From Verrucomicrobiota bacterium (GTDB lineage Bacteria > Chlamydiota > Chlamydiia > Chlamydiales > JAEYWL01): a stretch of DNA of 12,537 nt. Below are positions 7,157-12,537 of the stretch, one piece after another. The notes under the pieces are model-generated. The model was not told the DNA's origin. It saw nothing but the letters and a program-made list of their open reading frames with translations, and ran no database searches. The stretch lies in the NCBI GenBank assembly GCA_023428915.1, contig JAEYWL010000123.1:1-12537 (forward strand), written 5' to 3'. The translations under genes were made by a program, and so were the position numbers. How positions within the stretch are numbered: the stretch's first letter is position 1; the number at the start of each line of letters is the position of its first letter.

Positions 7157-7579
7157 ATGGCTGATATCAATCACGAAATCAAAATTCAAGCTTCTCCTGA
7201 AAAAATTTATCAAGCACTAAACCATGTAAGCGATCTCCAGGCATGGCATACAGCCCGCATTGAGGGTAAACATGAACTAAATGCTATTTTAAGTTTTAAA
7301 GGCAAAGAAAAGCCCCTCTTCCGCTGGAAGCTTATCGAGCTTGAGCCTAATCAAAAAGTAGTGTGGGAATGTGTGGAAGGCCCTGGCGATTCTGCCGGCA
7401 CTAAAGCAATTTACACGCTCTCTAAAGCAGACGGCAAACGCACTTTAGTTGAGCTTAGCCATACTTCCTGGCCTGATCAAAAGGGCAATTTCCGCAAATG
7501 CAATACCTTGTGGGGCATCCTGCTTCATCATTTAAAAAACTACGTAGAAACAGGTAAAGCCAATCCGGCAATTCCTTAA
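7157..7579 (+). CDS. SRPBCC (START/polyketide cyclase-like) domain protein
   Basis: This 140-aa protein is a single helix-grip domain: ADINHEIKIQASPEKIYQAL (residues 2-21) is the typical first strand and helix, followed by LQAWHTARIEG, KGKEKPLFRWKLIELEPNQK (50-69), VVWECVEGPG, and the final helix around LWGILLHHLKNYVETGKA. Members bind small hydrophobic or aromatic ligands in the central cavity, and some act as cyclases, ring-hydroxylase subunits or co-chaperones. No signal or membrane segment is present. AAGGAG five bases before the ATG is a strong ribosome site. It sits exactly between two UbiD genes (one base after the first, 14 bases before the second). That placement suggests it handles the substrate or product of one of them (inference). 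Confidence 0.85.
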   Translation: MADINHEIKIQASPEKIYQALNHVSDLQAWHTARIEGKHELNAILSFKGKEKPLFRWKLIELEPNQKVVWECVEGPGDSAGTKAIYTLSKADGKRTLVELSHTSWPDQKGNFRKCNTLWGILLHHLKNYVETGKANPAIP

Positions 7580-7593
7580 TTTAGCGAGATCAT

Positions 7594-9081
7594 ATGCCTC
7601 AAGAAAGTCTGTCAAGTTTTGTAAATGAATTAGAAAAAGCTGGCTTTTTGCTGCGAATTAAAGAAGAAAAACGGGTTGATGAGCTTCCAAAACTCATGGA
7701 GGAAAACCCGCTTAAGGCAGTGCTGGTAGAAAAAATCAAAGACAGCCCTTTTCAATTTTTAACAAATGCCTACTCGAACCAAGACATGTATGCTTGGGCT
7801 TTGGGCTGCAAAAAAAATGAAACCGGCAGCGTTATCGCAAAAATGAGCGCACAGCGCATACCGCCTAAAATTATAACAAGCGCTCCTTGTAAAGATATTA
7901 TCTTAAAAGGGGAACAAGTCGATTTGACCATTCTGCCTATGTTCTTGCATCACGACCGGGATGGACACGCCTATACCAATGACAACTTGGTCATCAGCAA
8001 AGACCCTGAAACAGGGGTGACGGACTGGGGAATTTACCGCAGCATGTTTCGCACGAAAGATGAGAAAAGCTTTGACATGACCTGCTCGTCCCACCGCCAA
8101 AGGCTCAATGCAATAAAAGCGCAAAAGCTGGGGAAAAATTTGCCGATGGCTGTTGTGATTGGCGGGCCGATCGTAGATAAAATAGCCGCTCTCGCATCAG
8201 TCCCAAATGATGTCGATGATTGGGATGTTCTTGGCGGCATCTATGGCCACCCTGCCAATATCATCAAATGCGAAACGGTAGATTTGTGCGTCCCGGCGAA
8301 TGCTGAGATTGTCCTGGAAGGGGAATTGCTCTTAACAGATGGAAACGGATGGAATCACGATGAAGGCCCTTACGGGGAATTTACAGGCATGTATGGAGGC
8401 GGGTTAAAACAAAACCCGATCTTCAAGGTACACTGCATTACTTACCGCAAAAATGCCATTTACCAGCATGGCACAATTGGCGGCAGCCATCCCTGGTACA
8501 CTGACAACATGCTGCAACTGCCATCTGTGGAGGCCGATCTGTTTTACGCTCTGCAAAAAGCCGGCATCGATGTCAAAGAAGTCCGGGCCCCTGCGGGAGG
8601 CCTGTCAAACATTGCGTATGCGAAAATTAAAACCGCCGGCGGGGGAGACGGCATGCAGGCCTTAGCTGTAATGCTCAGCTGCTCAAGGCTGGCATTGCCT
8701 AAAATAGCCATGGTTTTTGATGAAGATGTGGATATTTGGGATGACCAAGCAGTCCTTTGGGCTATGGCCTTTCGCTATATGCCCCATCGGGACACTCTTG
8801 TCATTCCAGGAGGCAATACGATGACTGTCGACCCCACAGTCGGAAGCGATACTCCGCCCATTAGCGCCTCAAAACTAGGTTTGGATTGCACCATCCCCAT
8901 AGTCGGCGGCTTCGACCCCCATAGTTTTGATACCAGCGCAATATGTGATTTGGGAGAGGTGCCGCAGCAGATCGCTTTGCTTACTGTCGACGAGTTGACC
9001 AAAAGCATGGAAGCGCTCATTAAGGAAAAACCCCGGGCCTGGAAAGAGATCCTAAAAGAATACCACGGCCAGCCCTACTGA
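7594..9081 (+). CDS. UbiD-family (prFMN-dependent) decarboxylase 2
   Basis: This 495-aa protein is full length. R149 lies in DWGIYR, E257 and E262 in EGPYGE, with H167 (SSHRQR) eighteen residues after the Arg, as for His191 of Fdc1. The C-terminal region has LWAMAFRYMPHRD (near 390). It therefore has the complete catalytic set for prFMN-dependent decarboxylation of an aromatic or unsaturated acid. It differs widely from UbiD 1 over most of its length (different N-terminal domain sequence and a longer C-terminal tail), so the pair is not a recent tandem duplication. They could be two specificities or two subunits of a hetero-oligomer, as known for some phenol-carboxylase-type UbiD systems. The Asn168 position is Asp144. 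The ribosome site is weak (GCGAG), so expression may depend on coupling with the SRPBCC gene. Confidence 0.92.
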   Translation: MPQESLSSFVNELEKAGFLLRIKEEKRVDELPKLMEENPLKAVLVEKIKDSPFQFLTNAYSNQDMYAWALGCKKNETGSVIAKMSAQRIPPKIITSAPCKDIILKGEQVDLTILPMFLHHDRDGHAYTNDNLVISKDPETGVTDWGIYRSMFRTKDEKSFDMTCSSHRQRLNAIKAQKLGKNLPMAVVIGGPIVDKIAALASVPNDVDDWDVLGGIYGHPANIIKCETVDLCVPANAEIVLEGELLLTDGNGWNHDEGPYGEFTGMYGGGLKQNPIFKVHCITYRKNAIYQHGTIGGSHPWYTDNMLQLPSVEADLFYALQKAGIDVKEVRAPAGGLSNIAYAKIKTAGGGDGMQALAVMLSCSRLALPKIAMVFDEDVDIWDDQAVLWAMAFRYMPHRDTLVIPGGNTMTVDPTVGSDTPPISASKLGLDCTIPIVGGFDPHSFDTSAICDLGEVPQQIALLTVDELTKSMEALIKEKPRAWKEILKEYHGQPY

Positions 9082-9089
9082 AACATCTA

Positions 9090-9121
9090 CCAGGCATTCC
9101 ATAATTTAAGGCATCGCCTGG
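9090..9121. terminator. Weak hairpin between converging operons
   Basis: CCAGGC (9090-9095) pairs with GCCTGG (9116-9121) across a 20-base loop in the 98-base gap between the converging UbiD 2 and sulfatase genes. There is no T-run on either side, so it is at best a weak or factor-dependent bidirectional terminator. Nothing better is seen in this gap. Confidence 0.25.
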
Positions 9122-9179
9122 GACGGGCAAATGACTCTCCTTGGTTTCGCTACACCTTCCTGGATAAGTGATTATTCTA

Positions 9180-10820
9180 CTAAAAAGGTTTTTGAGGCCA
9201 TGGGAATCCCACAGGCAACGCCTCTGCCTGATCAATCTTTTCCTTAAGGTCGCGGTGAAGCTTATTGGCCTGGGCTGCAATCTCAGGGGTGATATCTTTA
9301 TATAAAAGATTGTGCAGCTCGCCTGGATCATTTTTTAAATTGTACATTTCATATTCAAAATGGCTGCCATTCTCGGAATAATAGACTGCATATGTCCAAT
9401 CGCCTTTGCGAATGGCGCGAATATGTCCGCCAGGAACGTCTTTTGGCAGAAAGAAGTTGTCGTCATAAGTAAAAAGAATAGAATCCTGAACAGACTCAAC
9501 CTTATTGTTGAGGATAGGAACAATACTTACACCTTTGCCGTACTGGGCAAATTCTGGAACGCCGGCCAGTTCTGCAATAGTGGGCAGCAAGTCTAGGTGG
9601 CAATATAGGGCATCAGTAGTGCGGGGAGTTGGAAATAATTTTGGGTTCGAAACAATCAAAGGAATATGGATCATTTCTTCATATACTGTATAGGCTTTTT
9701 CCCTCATTCCATGCGATAAACCAAGCTCTCCGTGATCCGCGGTCCTGATAATAATTGTATCTTCCAGCAAACCAGTTTCTTCAAGCGTATCTAAAATCGT
9801 TACGATATCAGCATCTATTTTTTTATTTAGATAGGCGTAAAAATTAACATATTCTTTCTCGGCTTGAACATCTTTTAGCGGCGACTGCTTGTTGTATGCT
9901 TCTCTGGCCTTTAGCTGGACGGAAGGTTTCGTGGTAAGATCGTCTTTAAAGTTATCAGGAAGGCTTATTCCCATGTTCGCAAACTCTTCTTTTTTATAGC
10001 CTGCTTTTTCCCATAATGTGGGGTAAACCCAAATATCATGAGGGTTTACCAGGGAAATAAATAGGCAGAAAGGCTTTCGATCTTCTGCCTTTACAGCCGC
10101 TGTTTTCTTCAAGTAGTCTAATATGCCGTCTCCCCAGCCAGGAGTTTCTTTGGGTGTTTTTTCTGAAGATCCATGCAAATAGCGGAAGTCATTATTTGCA
10201 TACCCTCCGCCTAATGTGGAAAGGCCGTCAAACATTGTGCCGTCAACATTCTTTTCAAATTCCATAATGGCGTTGCCTGCATCCGGAGGCGTCCAGCCAT
10301 AGAGATCGTATTTTTCCTGCATATTGGCAATATCTTTTTCCGTCCAATTGTATCCCCCATCTAGCGGAGGGCTTAGGTGCCATTTGCCTTTCCAGACCAC
10401 GTCATAATTTGAATGTTCTTTGAGCAGTGTGCCTATGTCCATCAGCTCATCGCCAGGCGGAAGACCAGTTTTAGAGGGAGTGCTTGGAACCTTATTAATT
10501 GGATAGTGTTCGCTGGTAGTTATAACTGCCCTGCTGGGAGTGCATTCTGAAGCAGCCGTGTAGGCCTTGGTAAAGAAAATGCCATTCTTTCTTAAGCGCG
10601 CATTAGAAATTAAATTCTTTTCAGCCCAGTCTTCAGGCCAATGTGTTGGGTATCGTTCTTGGTCTGTCAGGATTACTACAATATTCGGCTTCCGCTCGCT
10701 TGATTTAGGCTCCTTGGTTTTTTGCTCCTGAGTTGTGCATCCGGAAAACAATGATAAAGCAGCCACCCAGAAACAAGCTGTAAAACGCATACATTTATTC
10801 ATCTTATAATATCCTTTCAT
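9180..10820 (-). CDS. Sulfatase, predicted lipoprotein
   Basis: This 546-aa alkaline-phosphatase-fold sulfatase hydrolyses sulfate esters. Key residues: D53-Q54 metal site in VILTDQE, C93 in the CTPSR signature (the Cys to be converted to formylglycine) with R97, K144/K146/H148 in WKGKWH, H261 in NPHD, D362-H363 in TADHG, and K375 in GMREK. The usual Gly ten residues after the Cys is Ser103. The N-terminus has a basic start, a hydrophobic stretch and LFSGC (C28), so it is probably exported and lipidated. Two starts fit: ATG 10820 with AGGA 8 bases upstream, or ATG 10802 with AAAGGA 9 bases upstream. It lies 12 bases after the amidohydrolase gene, forming a two-gene operon. Aryl versus carbohydrate substrate is undecided; the context favours a phenolic sulfate (inference). 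No maturase gene is present here. Confidence 0.93.
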   Translation of the reverse strand: MKGYYKMNKCMRFTACFWVAALSLFSGCTTQEQKTKEPKSSERKPNIVVILTDQERYPTHWPEDWAEKNLISNARLRKNGIFFTKAYTAASECTPSRAVITTSEHYPINKVPSTPSKTGLPPGDELMDIGTLLKEHSNYDVVWKGKWHLSPPLDGGYNWTEKDIANMQEKYDLYGWTPPDAGNAIMEFEKNVDGTMFDGLSTLGGGYANNDFRYLHGSSEKTPKETPGWGDGILDYLKKTAAVKAEDRKPFCLFISLVNPHDIWVYPTLWEKAGYKKEEFANMGISLPDNFKDDLTTKPSVQLKAREAYNKQSPLKDVQAEKEYVNFYAYLNKKIDADIVTILDTLEETGLLEDTIIIRTADHGELGLSHGMREKAYTVYEEMIHIPLIVSNPKLFPTPRTTDALYCHLDLLPTIAELAGVPEFAQYGKGVSIVPILNNKVESVQDSILFTYDDNFFLPKDVPGGHIRAIRKGDWTYAVYYSENGSHFEYEMYNLKNDPGELHNLLYKDITPEIAAQANKLHRDLKEKIDQAEALPVGFPWPQKPF

Positions 10821-10832
10821 ATTGCGAATCCT

Positions 10833-11789
10833 CTACAGCTTTAACACTTTTTCAGCGTTTTTATAGCAGATTTTCTCTAGTTGTTCTTTATTTATGGGGG
10901 CCTTTTCAATAAATTGAGCGGCTATTTTTGATGATTCATAAGGGTAGTCGACAGAAAACATCACCCGATCTTCGCCCATTTCGTGAAGGGCGCACAGCAA
11001 AGGGCCATTGGCGCACATTCCGGAAGTAGTCACATAAAAGTTTTCCCGCATGTATTGGGAAGGAAGTTTTTTAAGGTTTTTCGGGTGTTTGATTATGCCC
11101 CACCGGCTATCTAAACGCCATAAAAGATAAGGAAGCGTTTCACCCATATGGCCTAAAATTATTCGCAATCCCGGAAATTTATCTAACAGCCCTGAAAACA
11201 CTATACGAAGAGCATGTGTCCCGGTTTCTACAGTCCATCCCCAAAGCGCCCCGTCAAGTTCGTGTTGATGCTTATAGCTTAAAGGCTCATGCTGAGGATT
11301 CCCGGGATGCAAATAAATGGGGACATCCAACTCTTCAACTGTTTTCCAAAAAGGATGAAACTTTTCCTCATCTAAATATGCACCTTGAGTTTGCCCATTG
11401 ATCAAAGCCCCTACAAATCCATAGGTCCTGATGCAGTGCTCCAGTTCCTTGGCAGCTGCTGCAGGATCTTGCAGGGCTAGGCAAGCAAAACCGCGAAAGC
11501 GTTTAGGGTTTTTAGAAATTTTTTCCGCCAGAAAGGCATTCGTTTTAGATGCTTGTTCAACTGCAGTCCTAGTATCAGCAATACCTTGGATGCCAGGATC
11601 AGTCAAAGAAAGCACTGAAATCTCAACTCCCGCCTCATCCATCGCTTTAACCCGCAATTCATCTAAATCCAACAAGCGCGACTGGAATTCGGCCGTACAT
11701 TGTGGATTCATGGCAGTAAAATCGGTACTTTGAGTCTCTGCAAGTAAACTTGGGGTAATAAAATGTTCTTCGAGCGCAATTTTCTTCAT
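10833..11789 (-). CDS. Amidohydrolase-family metal-dependent decarboxylase, gamma-resorcylate decarboxylase-like
   Basis: This 318-aa TIM-barrel protein resembles gamma-resorcylate (2,6-dihydroxybenzoate) decarboxylase over its length: IALEEHF at the N-terminus, FVGALINGQTQG (125-136), YLHPGNP (159-165), ILGHMGE (211-217), and FSVDYPYE (278-285). Matching to the characterised enzyme puts metal ligands at E7, H9, H161 and D281, and the catalytic pair at H214 and E217; all are present. The related ACMSD and 5-carboxyvanillate decarboxylase share the fold, so the exact acid is uncertain. The reaction is cofactor-free, metal-dependent loss of CO2 from a hydroxybenzoate, in the cytosol. AAAGGAG five bases before the ATG is a strong ribosome site. 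It is the first gene of the operon with the sulfatase. Confidence 0.88.
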   Translation of the reverse strand: MKKIALEEHFITPSLLAETQSTDFTAMNPQCTAEFQSRLLDLDELRVKAMDEAGVEISVLSLTDPGIQGIADTRTAVEQASKTNAFLAEKISKNPKRFRGFACLALQDPAAAAKELEHCIRTYGFVGALINGQTQGAYLDEEKFHPFWKTVEELDVPIYLHPGNPQHEPLSYKHQHELDGALWGWTVETGTHALRIVFSGLLDKFPGLRIILGHMGETLPYLLWRLDSRWGIIKHPKNLKKLPSQYMRENFYVTTSGMCANGPLLCALHEMGEDRVMFSVDYPYESSKIAAQFIEKAPINKEQLEKICYKNAEKVLKL

Positions 11790-11831
11790 TTTTCTCCTTT
11801 AAAGCAGGCAGCGGCTGAGTATTGATCCAAC

Positions 11832-11844
11832 GACCCTGAGGGTC
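11832..11844. promoter_or_regulatory. Operator-like palindrome GACCCTGAGGGTC
   Basis: A perfect 6+1+6 palindrome lies 10-22 bases downstream of the candidate -10 box of the amidohydrolase operon, i.e. around or just after the expected transcription start. Its position is that of a repressor site; no regulator gene is adjacent, so the binding partner is unknown. Confidence 0.4.
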
Positions 11845-11853
11845 AAGGGGCTA

Positions 11854-11882
11854 TCTATATGTAAACATTATTTTAAAATCAA
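11854..11882 (-). promoter_or_regulatory. Candidate sigma-70 promoter for the amidohydrolase-sulfatase operon
   Basis: On the minus strand TTGATT (11877-11882) and TATAGA (11854-11859) are separated by exactly 17 bases; each matches the consensus at four of six positions. It lies about 65 bases upstream of ATG 11789 and next to an operator-like palindrome, and nothing better is seen upstream. Confidence 0.4.
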
Positions 11883-11983
11883 TAAAAGCTGCTCAAAAAT
11901 GTCTAATTTTAGCAACCAAAGCGAGTTTTGAAAGATGTCTAATATTTAAACCCTTCTCTAGTATCTATTTGTGATTTCCGAAT

Positions 11984-12003
11984 ATGTTCGACAAGTCGAA
12001 CAT
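11984..12003. repeat. Perfect 20-bp palindrome 1 of an adjacent pair
   Basis: ATGTTCGAC-AA-GTCGAACAT is a perfect inverted repeat with 9-bp arms. Its core CGACnnGTCG recurs in the neighbouring palindrome while the outer arms differ. Confidence 0.7.
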
Positions 12004-12010
12004 GGGTAAA

Positions 12011-12028
12011 GCTGCGACGAGTCGCAGC
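12011..12028. repeat. Perfect 18-bp palindrome 2 of an adjacent pair
   Basis: GCTGCGAC-GA-GTCGCAGC is a perfect inverted repeat with 8-bp arms, seven bases after palindrome 1 and with the same CGAC-two bases-GTCG core. No T-run follows, so it is not a standard terminator. Confidence 0.7.
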
Positions 12029-12120
12029 ACTCCAAATCCTAAAACAAAACCGACGCCATTTTTTACAACCGTTTCGCGGCTATTTGATCCTTAACTTAAT
12101 GTATATAGGCAGAGGTACGG

Positions 12121-12144
12121 GATTGCTACCTTCTAAGGGTCAGA
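12121..12144. repeat. 24-bp inverted repeat, right copy
   Basis: This is the exact reverse complement of 1710-1733. Here it lacks the flanking 7-bp hairpin arms and the GCAGAGACG-type repeat seen at the left copy, so only the 24-bp core is shared. Confidence 0.85.
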
Positions 12145-12183
12145 TTCGAGTTCTTTTCCTCTAGGAGCTCGCACGAAGCTCTG

Positions 12184-12224
12184 AAAATCAGTAGGCCATA
12201 TTATTAATATGGCCTGCTGATTTT
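12184..12224. terminator. Long perfect-stem hairpin, probable bidirectional terminator
   Basis: AAAATCAGTAGGCCATATTA (12184-12203) pairs with 12205-12224 over 20 positions with one G-T wobble and a single central base; the realistic loop is a few bases larger. The stem is GC-rich only in the middle, with an A-run on the left and T-run on the right, as in intrinsic terminators working in both directions. The stop codon of the minus-strand hydrolase remnant (12204-12206) lies at the tip of the stem, so the last codons of that frame are formed by the hairpin. Confidence 0.7.
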
Positions 12225-12405
12225 TGATAGATCTGACTCCTTCACATTGGACAAAGCGGAGGAATGAACGGATAGAAACTTCTCTATGGCTGCAACCAAA
12301 GTTACTGGGGTTTCTATCATTGGATAATGACCCGAGCCTTTGCAACATTCTAAATGTGCATTCGGATACCACTTCAAAAATGTATTTCGCATAAGGTCTT
12401 CATTT
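12204..12405 (-). pseudogene. 3' remnant of an alpha/beta hydrolase, 5' end replaced by the inverted repeat
   Basis: The frame running out of the right repeat arm encodes about 66 residues beginning NEDLMRNTFLKWYPNAHLE. FLKWYPNAHLE followed by GSGHYPMIETPVTLVAAIEKFL is the C-terminal signature of alpha/beta hydrolases, with the catalytic-triad His in GHYPMIE near the end. The nucleophile, the acid residue and everything upstream are absent, since the coding frame starts inside the repeat (only a TTG there or an internal ATG). It cannot be an active enzyme. Full relatives are usually about 260-300 aa. Its stop sits inside a terminator hairpin. Confidence 0.68.
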
Positions 12406-12524
12406 AAACCCAAGTTGCGCCCCTAAATCACGCTTGAACATTGCCGAACTTGACAAGTGAAAGGATAAGTCCCGAAGAGCCAAGTCGTGACTTGGCCGAG
12501 GGGCTTAGCGTTTCAATTGGCAAG
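12406..12524. repeat. 119-bp inverted repeat, right arm
   Basis: It is identical, in reverse complement, to 4-122. The outer boundary falls 13 bases before the window end and the flanks diverge there, so the repeat itself appears to be 119 bp or to end at this junction. It contains the same 18-bp perfect hairpin (GCCAAGTC-GT-GACTTGGC, at 12479-12496) and wider imperfect palindrome. The inner edge cuts the alpha/beta hydrolase gene. Confidence 0.95.
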
Positions 12525-12537
12525 ACACATGCCCTTG

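Larger units (their letters stand above)
11790..12203. other. Intergenic region with promoter, palindromes and repeat sequence
   Basis: These 414 bases between the amidohydrolase gene and the hydrolase remnant carry no supported gene. From left to right: the leader and candidate promoter of the amidohydrolase operon (to 11882), a 9-base direct repeat ATGTCTAAT at 11899-11907 and 11935-11943, two adjacent perfect palindromes (11984-12028), the 24-bp repeat copy (12121-12144), and the left arm of a long terminator hairpin. The clustering suggests a recombination-prone non-coding patch. Confidence 0.6.

Noticed and set aside
9020..9331. Minus-strand open frame spanning the end of UbiD 2 and of the sulfatase
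   Set aside because: It overlaps two conserved genes out of frame and has no family features.
11899..11943. Direct repeat ATGTCTAAT as a mobile-element target duplication
   Set aside because: It is only 9 bases, with 27 bases between copies and no element between them; it is likely chance or AT-rich promoter-type sequence.

Overview
The window is about 12.5 kb of bacterial accessory DNA with moderately AT-leaning composition, ordinary Shine-Dalgarno starts and tight gene spacing. A sulfatase with a lipoprotein-type signal suggests a Gram-negative-type cell envelope. The taxon cannot be fixed from the sequence; an environmental or amoeba-associated lineage is only a weak guess.

The most conspicuous structural fact is that the window is bracketed by a perfect 119-bp inverted repeat (4-122 and 12406-12524). 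Each inner edge abuts a broken gene. On the left is the first ~50 codons of a GNAT acetyltransferase whose 3' part is replaced by the repeat. On the right is the last ~65 codons of an alpha/beta hydrolase whose 5' part is replaced by the repeat. A second 24-bp inverted repeat (1710-1733 / 12121-12144) is nested inside. The left copy lies beside a sequence of the widespread 'NAETQRR'-encoding repeat type, and the right copy lies near two back-to-back perfect palindromes.

Layout: (1) 91-1582, minus: an NmrA-like NAD(P)-binding reductase, a DUF488 protein and the GNAT remnant, all overlapping or abutting as an operon. (2) 1904-3298, plus: a class I flavin disulfide oxidoreductase (mercuric reductase/lipoamide dehydrogenase-like). 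Its 3' end overlaps a converging, 3'-truncated HigA-like antidote gene without a recognisable toxin. (3) 3580-4476, minus: an AraC regulator with a GyrI-like ligand domain. It is divergent from a four-gene plus-strand operon at 4793-9081: a membrane-anchored tandem ABM-domain protein, UbiD-type decarboxylase 1, an SRPBCC protein and UbiD-type decarboxylase 2. (4) Converging on that operon is a two-gene minus-strand operon (9180-11789): a gamma-resorcylate-decarboxylase-like amidohydrolase followed by a lipoprotein sulfatase. A candidate promoter and an operator-like palindrome precede it.

Functional reading (inference): three putative non-oxidative decarboxylases of two unrelated folds (two prFMN-dependent UbiD, one metal-dependent amidohydrolase), together with a sulfatase, an SRPBCC protein, an ABM-type protein and redox enzymes, look like a cassette for phenolic or aromatic carboxylates, possibly sulfated ones. 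No ring-cleavage enzyme, no UbiX (prFMN synthase) and no formylglycine-generating enzyme is encoded here, so those would have to lie elsewhere in the genome.
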